DNA of 16,632 nt from Glaesserella sp041814905 (GCF_041814905.1 NZ_JBGXYA010000065.1:1-16632); one strand, 5' to 3'; positions 1-7,786 are shown, counted from the first letter of the stretch. Numbers and translations: made by a program. Notes: generated from the letters alone by a model not told the origin.

Positions 1-815
1 AAACGTTGGGCTTTATCTTCTTTCAAAATATCATCGTTCTTTTCACGCACTTCATCGGCGAATTTGACACGGGCAAGGGTGGCATCTTCGTTCAACACAA
101 AAGAAAAATGATTTTCCCAATCTAACGCAAGTTTTGTGACAAATTTACCCGCTTGTAAATGTTGGCTGATCTCGTCGCTTTCTAAATCTTGGCGTTTACA
201 ACGGATGACACTGTCGGTATCAAAGGATTTCAACTCCGCTTCTTCCAGAAGTGTCAGCCAGCTTGGTGTATGCCCTTTTGCCACCCAATTTGTCATCACT
301 TCGCTCGGTTGTAGCGTGAAGGAAATCGGCACAACAGGCAAAGAGCCAAGGGATTTGCGTAACAAAGCAAGGGTGTCTTCGGCACGTTTTGCCGAGCCAC
401 TGTCCACATAAACGAGCTGTTTATCTAAGTCTAACCAAATCGCCGTAAATTGATGTTTACTAAACGCACGGGGCAATAACATTGCCACTACATCATCTTT
501 AATAGCCTGCTTTTCCGTTTTCTTCAGCTTGCGTTGCTCTTTCTGTTCTAAGGCTTCAATGCGGTTTTCCGTTTCTTTTTTGACAACGTGAGCTGGCAAT
601 AATTTTTCTTCTTTATGGGAAACCAGTAGGAACTGCTGACCCTGTGCAAAATGCAACAGTTCACTTCCTGCAAGCGGTGACGACCAGCCAAATTTTTGCA
701 TATCGCTTTGTTGGCAAGGGGTGAATTTTGTTTGTTGTAATTGTGCGTCTAATTCACTGCTAGTGAAGCGCAATTCACCGGTTAAACGGTAAATCATGAC
801 ATTTTTGAACCACAT
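1..815 (-). CDS. rdgC: RdgC, recombination-associated protein (3' end cut by window edge)
   Basis: The minus strand is open from an ATG at 815 to the window edge, 271 codons with no stop. The product begins MWFKNVMIYRLTGEL, as RdgC proteins do, and continues with the family patterns FTPCQ, FGWSSPL and LLPRAFSKHQFTAIWLD. RdgC is a ring-shaped DNA-binding protein that limits RecA filament action and is linked to replication-fork recombination; that role is family knowledge. E. coli RdgC has 303 residues, so roughly 30 C-terminal residues should lie outside the window. An AAGGA ribosome site about 8 bases upstream supports the start. A near-USS (GCAAGCGGT at 670-678 with an AAATTTTTGCA extension) lies inside the gene. 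It is transcribed divergently from proC. Confidence 0.93.
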   Translation of the reverse strand, partial: MWFKNVMIYRLTGELRFTSSELDAQLQQTKFTPCQQSDMQKFGWSSPLAGSELLHFAQGQQFLLVSHKEEKLLPAHVVKKETENRIEALEQKEQRKLKKTEKQAIKDDVVAMLLPRAFSKHQFTAIWLDLDKQLVYVDSGSAKRAEDTLALLRKSLGSLPVVPISFTLQPSEVMTNWVAKGHTPSWLTLLEEAELKSFDTDSVIRCKRQDLESDEISQHLQAGKFVTKLALDWENHFSFVLNEDATLARVKFADEVREKNDDILKEDKAQR

Positions 816-863
816 GGATATGTCCTTAATTGATGGAATGAAAGCTTATTTGATTGAAATGCT

Positions 864-886
864 GGCGCGAGCGTCTCGCTCGTGCC
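864..886. repeat. GC-rich hairpin repeat between rdgC and proC
   Basis: GGCGCGAGCG (864-873) and CGCTCGTGCC (877-886) form a 10-bp stem closed by a 3-base loop. The only imperfect pair is a G-T (G-U in RNA). The hairpin is much richer in GC than the AT-rich sequence around it. No T run follows it on the plus strand, and it sits in a divergent promoter region, so it is a poor terminator candidate. It looks like a copy of a small dispersed intergenic palindrome, but only one copy is present in this window, so dispersal is an inference. Confidence 0.6.
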
Positions 887-978
887 AAAATAGTTAAACG
901 AGGCAGGAATATCTATTCATACCAACAGATCCCTATTCTACGCTAAAACCCCCATTTTACAAAAACAAGGAGAGCCGA

Positions 979-1797
979 ATGCAACACAAAAAAATCGCCT
1001 TTATCGGTGCCGGTAATATGGCGTTTGCGATCATTTCAGGATTAATCAAAAGCGGTTATCCTGCCGATCAGATTATCGCTCGTAATAAAAGCAATGAAAC
1101 TCGCCGTTCGCAGCTGAGAGCAATGGGCGTTCAGGTGGATTTGTCTAACCTTGACGCCGTGACCCAAGCTGATGTGGTGATTTTGGCGGTTAAACCGCAG
1201 ATGATGGCGGAAGTGTGTGGTGAGTTTGCACAAGTGGATTTTAGGGCAAAATGGGTAATTTCCGTTGCGGCTGGGATTTCTGTTGCTCGTCTTGAGCAAC
1301 TTTTACCAACGGCGACTAATATTGTTCGGACAATGCCGAATACGCCATCGCTCATCGGTGAAGGGATAGCAGGATTATTTGCAAAAAAATCGGTAGATCC
1401 GACCGCTTGTCAATTTGCGGAACAGCTACTGTCTGCGGTAGGCAAATGTTATTGGGTGGAGACGGAAGCGGAGATCAACCAAATTATTGCCATCACAGGC
1501 TCTAGCCCAGCCTACTTCTTTAAGTTTATGGAAGCCATGCAAGAAGTTGCGGTTAAAATGGGCTTTAGTGAACAAAATGCCCGTTATTTAGTGCAATCGG
1601 CGGCTTTAGGGGCAGCCAAAATGGTGGTGGAAAATCCAGATGTTGCCTTGGCAACCTTACGCGAAAATGTCACATCAAAAGGCGGTACAACGGCTCAGGC
1701 GTTGGCGGTATTTGAACAACGAGAGCTGAATGCAACCGTTGAACAAGCGATGAATGCGGCAATTAAACGTGCAGAAGAGATGGAAAAATCCCTATGA
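979..1797 (+). CDS. proC: Pyrroline-5-carboxylate reductase (proline biosynthesis)
   Basis: A 272-residue cytosolic enzyme that reduces 1-pyrroline-5-carboxylate to proline with NAD(P)H, the last step of proline synthesis. The N-terminal Rossmann motif FIGAGNM is at residues 8-14, VKP at 71-73, RTMPNTP at 117-123 and GSSPAY at 174-179. The C-terminal family signature ends with NVTSKGGTT at 230-238. Length matches the family (269 in E. coli). The ATG at 979 has a strong ribosome site, AAGGAGA at 967-973. The stop overlaps the start of the downstream MFS gene by four bases (ATGA), so the two are probably co-translated. An exact USS lies in the coding region at 1402-1410. Confidence 0.97.
   Translation: MQHKKIAFIGAGNMAFAIISGLIKSGYPADQIIARNKSNETRRSQLRAMGVQVDLSNLDAVTQADVVILAVKPQMMAEVCGEFAQVDFRAKWVISVAAGISVARLEQLLPTATNIVRTMPNTPSLIGEGIAGLFAKKSVDPTACQFAEQLLSAVGKCYWVETEAEINQIIAITGSSPAYFFKFMEAMQEVAVKMGFSEQNARYLVQSAALGAAKMVVENPDVALATLRENVTSKGGTTAQALAVFEQRELNATVEQAMNAAIKRAEEMEKSL
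1402..1410 (-). repeat. DNA uptake signal sequence inside proC
   Basis: Exact ACCGCTTGT, the complement of the Apl-type USS core ACAAGCGGT. On the minus strand the core is followed by the expected AT-rich extension, seen on the plus strand as ATTTGCAAAAAAAT just upstream (1377-1390). It encodes in-frame residues of ProC around position 142. Confidence 0.85.
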
Positions 1798-2945
1798 TAA
1801 AATTCACCCCTTTTCAATGGTCGTCGTTTAACTTCTTCGGCTTTTACTGTGCCTATGGCGTGCTGTTGCCGTTTCTGCCTGTTTGGTTGAACCATCACGG
1901 CTACGATTCGGGAATGATTGGCTTATTAATCGCATCAGGTTATCTATTCCGTTTTGCCGGCGCAATGTTTTTTTCGCAACAGGTTTCAGATCCTCAGCGG
2001 CTTGTTCCTCTTAACCGCTTTCTTACGTGGGTGACGGTCGCCATTTTATTTGGTGTCGCATGGAGTGTCGGTTCTATTTGGATCTTGTTACCGGCAATTG
2101 CGTTGTTCCACATTTTTAATGGCGGTGCAATGCCAATCGCCGATACCATAGCGTCAACCTGGCAACAACAAGTCGGCATTGATTACGGTAAAACCCGTTT
2201 ATTTGGTTCACTCGCTTTTGTCGTGGGGTCAGTCAGTACCGGCTATTTAGTCGATTGGCTTGGGAAAAATGCGATTATAGGGATTCTTATCGGCTGGATG
2301 ATCTTTTTGGCTCTCGGCTTAATGTTGAACCCGACAGAAGGATTTAGACCGAATCCGAAAACGGAACACAATTCCGAGCAAAGTTATTGGCAGTTATTGA
2401 AGCGGCCGACGACCTTTAAAATGGTTGTCGCCATTTCGCTGATACAAGCTTCTCATGCAGCATATTATGCGTACAGCACGATTTATTGGCAAGCGGAAGG
2501 GATCTCAACTCGATATGCCAGTTTGTTATGGGGGCTGGCGGTTGTGGCAGAAATTCTCTTCTTTTTCTTTTCTAAAAAGTTGTTTAAAGCATGGAGAATC
2601 AGCCATTTAATTGTGATTTCAGCGGTTGCCTCAATGATCCGTTGGGCGGTACTGGCATTGACTTCAGAGTTTACTTTGCTCGCTTTAGTTCAGATATTAC
2701 ACGCAATTACTTACGGAATGGGCCATTATGCGATGATTCGCTATATTTCCGCTCAGCCGGTTGAACAAATCGCCAAGCTTCAAGCCCTCTACTTTGGCTG
2801 TGCAAGTTGTGTAGTCATGGCGCTTTTCACCTTTATTGCCGGAGTAGTGTATCAATATTCACCAACCAATAGCTTTTGGTTGATGGTACTATTAGTCATT
2901 CCTGCGTTGTTTATTGTGCCGAGAAAATTGGATGCCAAGGTATAA
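1794..2945 (+). CDS. MFS transporter, HcaT (3-phenylpropionate transporter)-like
   Basis: A 383-residue, very hydrophobic inner-membrane protein with about 11-12 predicted membrane helices, for example residues 14-32, 41-60 and 72-106. It starts with the pattern FNFFGFYCAYGVLLPFLPVWL, spread over residues 13-32. HcaT and the related MFS_1-like group share this N-terminus, an early PIADTIA motif near 114 and a similar length (379 in E. coli HcaT). The substrate cannot be read from sequence. No phenylpropionate catabolic genes are near, so the HcaT substrate should not be assumed. The ATG overlaps the proC stop, suggesting translational coupling, although a proline link is not known for this family. 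A strong hairpin lies just after the stop. Confidence 0.82.
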   Translation: MIKFTPFQWSSFNFFGFYCAYGVLLPFLPVWLNHHGYDSGMIGLLIASGYLFRFAGAMFFSQQVSDPQRLVPLNRFLTWVTVAILFGVAWSVGSIWILLPAIALFHIFNGGAMPIADTIASTWQQQVGIDYGKTRLFGSLAFVVGSVSTGYLVDWLGKNAIIGILIGWMIFLALGLMLNPTEGFRPNPKTEHNSEQSYWQLLKRPTTFKMVVAISLIQASHAAYYAYSTIYWQAEGISTRYASLLWGLAVVAEILFFFFSKKLFKAWRISHLIVISAVASMIRWAVLALTSEFTLLALVQILHAITYGMGHYAMIRYISAQPVEQIAKLQALYFGCASCVVMALFTFIAGVVYQYSPTNSFWLMVLLVIPALFIVPRKLDAKV

Positions 2946-2947
2946 AA

Positions 2948-2993
2948 AAGCGGTGAGATAAATTTGCAAATTTCTTGCGTTATCTCACCGCTT
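2948..2993. terminator. Bidirectional hairpin terminator between the MFS gene and kefC, built on a USS
   Basis: A perfect 14-bp inverted repeat: AAGCGGTGAGATAA at 2948-2961 and its complement at 2980-2993, with an 18-base loop containing TTTGCAAA. The right arm runs into an exact USS core, ACCGCTTGT at 2987-2995. The element starts 2 bases after the MFS stop and ends 20 bases from the kefC stop, so it is placed to end transcription from both convergent genes. Poly-A on the left (2944-2949) gives a U tract for the minus strand; the plus-strand U tract is weak. Confidence 0.8.
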
Positions 2994-3013
2994 GTTAAGC
3001 GAAACAAAAGCAG

Positions 3014-4837
3014 TTAGCTGTTATTTTTCGCTCTTTCCAGAATATTTTGGATTTCCATCATCGTAATTTGATCTTCTTCCAAGGCGACTTTCATCATGTC
3101 AGCATTTTTGAAACCGTCTACTTTTGGATCGTAGTATTCCGCCATTACTTTGACACGATGGCGATCCCGATAGAAGTAGTGACGACAAACTTCTTCCGCC
3201 ACATCTTTGTCAATACCCAAAATACGCAATGCTTTTTTACTGCTACGCAAGGCGGAGTCGAACGTTTCACGAACTTGTAGATCCGCACCGGCTTGGAATA
3301 GCTGATAAACGTGCGGGCGATCGTAAGCCCGAGCAATGATTTTAATATTCGGATTCATATGGCGGGCCGCTTTTACGATAGTAATTGCAGCATCTTGGTT
3401 ATCCACAGCCACGATCAACAATTCTGCATGTTCAACGCCGGCGTTATGCAGAATATCCATACGGGTTGCATCGCCATAGTAACTCTTAATACCGAGTTTT
3501 TTCAGGTTGTTGATCATCTGTGCATCTAAATCGATAACTGTCGGATGATAACCGGACATGGTTAACACATGGTTAATAATTTGCCCGAAACGTCCTATAC
3601 CGATTAATACGATAGAACGTTGTTCCTCAATTTGATCCGCCTCACGCTGTTCTTCTGTAGTAAAACGCGGCACAATAAATTTATTGTGGATAACGATGTT
3701 AATCGGTGTAATGACCATCGAAAGTACAACAATCGCAGTAATGTTGGCGTTGGTTTCAGCATCAAGCACTCCTTGAGATGTTGCCGCGGCATAAAGGACA
3801 AATGCAAATTCACCGCCTTGTGCCATTAATACCGCACGATCCATCGCTTCCATATGGCTACTTTTTGAAAGACGGGCAATGACGTAAATGGCAATGGATT
3901 TTACTACCATCAAGGCAATCACTCCTGATACGATCAACATCCAGTTGTTCATTACAACGTTTAAATCCAACGCCATGCCGACCCCGAGGAAGAATAGACC
4001 GAGTAATAATCCGCGAAATGGCTCAATATCGGCTTCTAATTGATGACGGAAGCTTGATTCGGAGAGTAATACACCTGCAGCGAATGCTCCCATTGCGGTC
4101 GATAAACCGCCTTCTTCCATCAAGAGTGCAGAGCCAAGCACTACAAATAAGGCGACGGCCGTCATTAATTCACGGACTTTGGTTTTAGCCACGATACGGA
4201 ATAATGGGTTAAGCAGCCAAAGCCCGGCAACAACTAATGCGGCAAGTGATAAACCGGCAATCCCGATTTTCTGCCAAATAGGTTGGCTGGTCACCACCGC
4301 AACATCCGGATTTGTTGGAGCAAGAAAGGCAACCACAGCTAATAAAGGTACAATGATTAAATCTTCAAAAAGCAAGATGGAAACCATTTTTTGACCGCGT
4401 GGTGCGTTGATATCACCACGTTCTCCAAGCACTTGCATGACGATCGCGGTTGAGGTTAATACAAAACCGGAAGCGCTAATAAACGCGACTTGCCAAGGGA
4501 AACCGAATAACATACCTACGAAAGTAAGAAAAATCGCGCATGAAATAACCTGTAAGCTTCCTAAGCCAAAGATTTGGCGACGCAAACCCCACAGGTGGGA
4601 CGGTTTCATTTCAAGACCGATAATAAACAAAAACATCACCACACCGAGTTCGGCGACATGAATGATCGACTGTGGATCCGTAAAAAGTTTTAAACCGAAA
4701 GGACCAACGACTAAGCCCGCAGCTAAATAGCCTAATACCGAGCCCAGTCCTAATTTTTTAAAGAGCGGTACGGCAATGATTGCTGCCCCCAGCAGCGTGA
4801 CTACGCTGATTAATTGACTTGCACCTTCTGCTGCCAT
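3014..4837 (-). CDS. kefC: Glutathione-regulated potassium efflux protein, KefB/KefC family
   Basis: A 607-residue CPA2-type cation:proton antiporter with a C-terminal NAD-binding RCK/TrkA domain. About 12 membrane helices fill residues 1-390; the ion-path motif LLFEDL is at 155-160. HQLEADIEPF at 265-274 matches the E. coli KefC regulatory loop HALESDIEPF. The RCK domain begins with GIGRFG at 413-418 and continues with YYGDATRMD (453-461) and RETFDSAL (523-530). In the family, glutathione keeps the channel closed and glutathione-electrophile adducts open it, so K+ leaves and the cytoplasm acidifies, protecting the cell. READQIEEQ near 398 is closer to KefC than KefB, but the kefB/kefC choice is not certain. 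No kefF or kefG partner gene is adjacent. A GAGG ribosome site supports the ATG at 4837. Confidence 0.9.
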   Translation of the reverse strand: MAAEGASQLISVVTLLGAAIIAVPLFKKLGLGSVLGYLAAGLVVGPFGLKLFTDPQSIIHVAELGVVMFLFIIGLEMKPSHLWGLRRQIFGLGSLQVISCAIFLTFVGMLFGFPWQVAFISASGFVLTSTAIVMQVLGERGDINAPRGQKMVSILLFEDLIIVPLLAVVAFLAPTNPDVAVVTSQPIWQKIGIAGLSLAALVVAGLWLLNPLFRIVAKTKVRELMTAVALFVVLGSALLMEEGGLSTAMGAFAAGVLLSESSFRHQLEADIEPFRGLLLGLFFLGVGMALDLNVVMNNWMLIVSGVIALMVVKSIAIYVIARLSKSSHMEAMDRAVLMAQGGEFAFVLYAAATSQGVLDAETNANITAIVVLSMVITPINIVIHNKFIVPRFTTEEQREADQIEEQRSIVLIGIGRFGQIINHVLTMSGYHPTVIDLDAQMINNLKKLGIKSYYGDATRMDILHNAGVEHAELLIVAVDNQDAAITIVKAARHMNPNIKIIARAYDRPHVYQLFQAGADLQVRETFDSALRSSKKALRILGIDKDVAEEVCRHYFYRDRHRVKVMAEYYDPKVDGFKNADMMKVALEEDQITMMEIQNILERAKNNS

Positions 4838-4899
4838 AAAACCTCAAATAGGAAAGAAAATTAAGAAAAATGCTTTCTCGGCAAGGAGAAGCCCAAAAA

Positions 4900-4913
4900 T
4901 TACTGAAAAGTAA
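4900..4913. promoter_or_regulatory. Small dyad in the kefC leader, TTACT-N4-AGTAA
   Basis: TTACT and AGTAA form a perfect 5-bp inverted repeat around GAAA, about 63-76 bases upstream of the kefC start. It could be an operator or a weak RNA hairpin. It shares TACT/AGTA ends with the larger dyad upstream of the pirin gene (5971-5988), but the spacing differs. Nothing else supports a function. Confidence 0.25.
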
Positions 4914-4940
4914 ACGTAAATATTTTGCCTTGTGTAAGTT

Positions 4941-4969
4941 AAAAAAGCTAGTCTTAATCGGCTAGCTTT
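4941..4969 (-). terminator. Rho-independent terminator after the first pirin gene
   Basis: Read on the minus strand: AAAGCTAG (4969-4962), a 10-base loop, CTAGCTTT (4951-4944), then a run of Ts down to 4941. It lies 19 bases beyond the pirin stop codon and separates that gene from kefC. Confidence 0.85.
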
Positions 4970-4988
4970 ATACGATTTATCCGATAGA

Positions 4989-5864
4989 TTAGTCTTGCAC
5001 GATTTGACCGAATTTACCGGCTTGTACATCTCGCATTGCTTGGAGGATTTCCGCTTCGCTATTCATGACAAACGGACCGTAACCTACAATCGGCTCATTA
5101 ATCGGCTCACCGCTAAGAATTAATATTTTAGACAAGTTACTTGCCGCTAATTCCACATCGGCACCGCCGCGAGCAAAAGTCACCAATTCTCCGCGGGTTG
5201 CAGTATGAGTTCCATTTATACTCACTTCACCGTCCAACACCAAAATAATTAAGTTATGGCTTTCCGGTACGGTAAATACGTTGGATTTCCCTGCATTTAA
5301 ACGCACATCCCACATATTGATCGGCGTAAAGGTGCTTGCCGCACCAGTTACACCGTCAAGGTTACCTGCGATTAAACGCGCACTCCCGGCTCCGTCGGCT
5401 AATTGCACAACCGGAATATTCTCGTTTGTTAATGCTTGATATCTTGGTGTGGTCATTTTGTCTTTAGCCGGTAAGTTTACCCAAAGTTGAACCATTTCAA
5501 ACATACCGCCTTCACGGGCGAATTTTTCTGAATGGAATTCTTGGTGCATTAAACCGGAACCCGCTGTCATCCATTGTACGTCACCTGTACCGATTGTACC
5601 GCCACCGCCATAGGAGTCTTTATGAGAAACTTCACCTTGATAAGCGACCGTAACCGTTTCAAAACCACGGTGAGGATGTTCGCCTACGCCTCTTGGATTA
5701 TGCGGACGGTTTCCGTCAAAATAACGTGGCGGATTGTAATCCATCAATAAGAACGGGCTAAGATTCTCATTTTTTTCGTGATAACCAAACATAGATTGCA
5801 CTTCAAAGCCATCGCCAACCCAGTGTTTTGGTGGTGCTGTTCTTACATTTGCTACTCTTTTCAT
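4989..5864 (-). CDS. Pirin family protein (bicupin, putative redox sensor/dioxygenase)
   Basis: A 291-residue protein of two cupin domains. The N-terminal cupin holds the pirin metal-site pattern: H63 and H65 in GEHPHRGFETV, then H107 and E109 in MHQEF, with the glycine-rich GGGGTIGTGDVQWMTAG between. Pirins bind Fe or a similar metal; some bacterial members (YhhW) cleave quercetin and YhaK responds to oxidation. The physiological substrate is unknown. I chose the ATG at 5864 because GTGAGG lies at good ribosome-site spacing; a GTG at 5876 would add four residues (MRFK) but has no clear ribosome site. The gene has its own AT-rich upstream region and its own terminator, so it is probably monocistronic. 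It is only distantly similar to the second pirin next door. Confidence 0.9.
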   Translation of the reverse strand: MKRVANVRTAPPKHWVGDGFEVQSMFGYHEKNENLSPFLLMDYNPPRYFDGNRPHNPRGVGEHPHRGFETVTVAYQGEVSHKDSYGGGGTIGTGDVQWMTAGSGLMHQEFHSEKFAREGGMFEMVQLWVNLPAKDKMTTPRYQALTNENIPVVQLADGAGSARLIAGNLDGVTGAASTFTPINMWDVRLNAGKSNVFTVPESHNLIILVLDGEVSINGTHTATRGELVTFARGGADVELAASNLSKILILSGEPINEPIVGYGPFVMNSEAEILQAMRDVQAGKFGQIVQD

Positions 5865-6121
5865 TTTAAACCTCACATTGTTGTTGATTCATGTATGCAA
5901 GCGCTTGTCTTGCGAAAGTGAGTACATTATATATTTTTATATAAGTTGATAAATATTGATTTTATAAAAATACTATTCGTTTATAGTAAATAATTTAACC
6001 TTCTTTCACCTTAACATTTTTCATACGAAAAGAAACGTTGCCGAGCTTTTAAAATCCACAGCTAATTAATTCGGTATAAGATATCGTATGAATTTCGCAG
6101 GAAAAGAATGAAAGAGGAAAC
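5865..6121 (-). promoter_or_regulatory. AT-rich control region of the first pirin gene, with a perfect TACTAT-N6-ATAGTA dyad
   Basis: This gene-free stretch holds three visible elements. (1) On the minus strand TATAAT (plus 5926-5931), a perfect -10 hexamer; no good -35 is seen at 16-18 bases, so an activator may be needed. (2) TACTAT-N6-ATAGTA at 5971-5988, a perfect 6-bp dyad centred about 50 bases upstream of the -10. Its even spacing does not give the LysR T-N11-A geometry and suits a MarR/HxlR-type dimer better. (3) CAAGCGCTTG at 5898-5907, a perfect 10-bp palindrome in the predicted leader, resembling LacI/PurR-class half sites. I see no open reading frame worth calling here. The -10 assignment and regulator classes are inference. 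Confidence 0.45.
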
Positions 6122-6181
6122 AATAAGCGGTCGGTTTCGGCAAATAATTTGCAAATTTCAGCCCAATTCCGACCGCTTGTT
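6122..6181. terminator. USS-pair hairpin after the second pirin gene
   Basis: AAGCGGTCGG (6125-6134) pairs with CCGACCGCTT (6169-6178). Adding the flanking bases gives 13 pairs with one G-T. The right arm is part of an exact USS, GACCGCTTGT at 6171-6180, and the loop contains GCAAATAATTTGCAAATTT. It begins 6 bases beyond the pirin-2 stop (minus strand), where a terminator is expected. The minus-strand U tract is weak, so efficiency is uncertain. Confidence 0.7.
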
Positions 6182-6186
6182 TTACG

Positions 6187-7092
6187 CTATTCCTTAAAAC
6201 TTACCGGAATAGCGGGCGCAGGAAGACGCTTTAATTGTGTGCCTTCAATACTAATATCGCCGAAACGGGCATGGTTGTTATTCCAATCTGTAACGGCTTG
6301 TTCAAGAGTGGCTTTACTATCACCGACAAAGTTCCACCAAATGACGGTTTTGTGCGGTAATGGTTCACCGCCGAGTAACATAATGTGCGTTCCGGCATCA
6401 GCCCAAAGTTCTAAGTGATCCGTTGCGTTAACGCAATCCGAAAGTACGGCCAATTCATCAGCGCCATATTCTTTACCGTTAACGATGACTTTGCCTTTTA
6501 GCACCAAAATGCCATATTCAAAGTGGAGATCTTGGTCGATAGTGAAGTGTTGCGCATAAGTAAACTGCATATCTACGCCGACTAATTTGGAGTATTGCGT
6601 AGTCGGTGCGGTATGACCTAAATAGCTACCGGTAGTCAAAATATAGTTGATACCGTCTTGTTGCCATTCCGGTAATTTAGGGTAATGCTCAAAATTCGGT
6701 TTGATCTCTTGATTCATCGGCAATGCAATCCAAAGTTGCACGGCGTGTAAATCGTGAATACCTTCCGGCGTTTGTTCCGTATGGCTGATCCCTTGATTAG
6801 CCCCTGTACCGGCAGTCATTAAATTGACCTGTTTTGGGCGAATTAATTGACGATTACCTAGGCTATCTTGATGCCAAACTTCGCCCTGCAACATCCACGT
6901 AAAGGTTTGAAGATTCACGTGCGGATGCAAGCCGACTTGTAAGCCTAGAGAATCTTCATCAAACTCTGCCGGACCTGCGTGGTCGAGGAAGCACCAAGCA
7001 CCAACCGTTTTGCGCTGTGGTTGTGGCAGTAAGCGGGCAACGGGAATCCCGCCGACATCTTTCGTTTTTGCAATAAATTTATCTACGCTCAT
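6187..7092 (-). CDS. Pirin family protein, second copy
   Basis: A 301-residue bicupin protein. The metal-site pattern is intact: H56 and H58 in GLHPHVNLQTF, and H104 and E106 in ISHTEQ. LMTAGTGANQGISH follows the usual pirin strand order, and a second cupin with GILVLKGKV covers roughly residues 190-260. Likely a metal-dependent cytosolic redox or dioxygenase protein; the substrate is unknown. Its ATG is 14 bases after the stop of the upstream FMN reductase gene, so the two form an operon and probably act in the same process. The ribosome site is weak (GCGAGAA), consistent with coupling to the upstream gene. Sequence differs widely from the neighbouring pirin, so this is not a recent duplication. 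Confidence 0.88.
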   Translation of the reverse strand: MSVDKFIAKTKDVGGIPVARLLPQPQRKTVGAWCFLDHAGPAEFDEDSLGLQVGLHPHVNLQTFTWMLQGEVWHQDSLGNRQLIRPKQVNLMTAGTGANQGISHTEQTPEGIHDLHAVQLWIALPMNQEIKPNFEHYPKLPEWQQDGINYILTTGSYLGHTAPTTQYSKLVGVDMQFTYAQHFTIDQDLHFEYGILVLKGKVIVNGKEYGADELAVLSDCVNATDHLELWADAGTHIMLLGGEPLPHKTVIWWNFVGDSKATLEQAVTDWNNNHARFGDISIEGTQLKRLPAPAIPVSFKE

Positions 7093-7106
7093 TATACGTT
7101 CTCGCG

Positions 7107-7625
7107 TTATTCCTTAATCCAACTAAAGAAGCGGGAGGCAAATTTAGTTAAAAAGTCACTGGTTCGTTCATTCATATCAAGACTCGCGTGACTTAAGTAG
7201 ACTTCCGGAGCATTTAACACTTGAGCACCGATAGCTTGTAGAATCTGGCGTAAATGAAGACCGGCATTAATACCACCGTAAGAACCCGGTGAGGCAGTCA
7301 CAACAGCGACTTTTTTACCAATCCAAACATTTTTGCCGAAAGGACGGGTACCGATATCCAAAATATTTTTGACGGCAGCCGGCACACTACGGTTATGTTC
7401 GGGCGATACGATTAATACTGCATCAGCCACAGTAAGTTGGGCTCGAACACGATCGTAAGCCGGAATTGTCACGGCATCCAGATCTTGAGTATAAAGCGGC
7501 AAATCATCAATTTGTACTACTTCATACACTACGTCTTGCGGCGCATTTTTTAAAATCTCGGTGGCAACATTACGATTAATGGATTGGCTGCTGAGGCTAC
7601 CAATAATAACGGCGATCTTTGTCAT
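7107..7625 (-). CDS. NAD(P)H-dependent FMN reductase, ChrR/YieF-like quinone reductase family
   Basis: A 172-residue flavodoxin-fold protein. The FMN phosphate loop GSLSSQSINR is at residues 9-18, SPEHNRSVPAAVKNILD at 74-90 is the family's second signature (TPEYNYSVPGGLKNAID in E. coli ChrR), and SPGSYGG is at 112-118. Members reduce FMN, quinones, azo dyes or chromate with NAD(P)H; two-electron quinone reduction avoids radical formation. The exact substrate is inferred only. I chose the ATG at 7625, which has AAGGA at correct spacing. The frame stays open 38 codons upstream to 7739, but that extension has no family similarity. First gene of an operon with the second pirin. Confidence 0.87.
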   Translation of the reverse strand: MTKIAVIIGSLSSQSINRNVATEILKNAPQDVVYEVVQIDDLPLYTQDLDAVTIPAYDRVRAQLTVADAVLIVSPEHNRSVPAAVKNILDIGTRPFGKNVWIGKKVAVVTASPGSYGGINAGLHLRQILQAIGAQVLNAPEVYLSHASLDMNERTSDFLTKFASRFFSWIKE

Positions 7626-7786
7626 AGGAATTCCTTTTATAGGGTTAAAGATTGCATTATTGTAAAGACAAGCACCCCGTAAGGCAATTAAAGAAAAGTG
7701 AAGAAGTACCGGGTATATTTTGATTGATTTACAATTCAAATAATATGGATACCAGCGGTGGATTTTGCAAATTTTTGCTCAAAACC

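Noticed and set aside
136..411. 91-codon plus-strand ORF
   Set aside because: It lies antisense to rdgC, which is open over the whole stretch and recognisable as RdgC; no ribosome site or family similarity.
4179..4661. Plus-strand ORFs of 71 and 84 codons
   Set aside because: They are antisense to the membrane part of kefC, with no recognisable domain or start signal.
5865..5876. GTG start adding MRFK to the first pirin
   Set aside because: This GTG is part of the GTGAGG sequence that serves as ribosome site for the ATG at 5864, which also gives the usual MKRV start.
4989..7092. Recent tandem duplication of pirin genes
   Set aside because: The two proteins share the metal motif but are otherwise strongly divergent, so they are old paralogues or independent acquisitions.
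7626..7739. 38-codon N-terminal extension of the FMN reductase
   Set aside because: The flavodoxin fold begins at MTKIAVIIGS with a good AAGGA site; the extension has no family match and covers the likely promoter.
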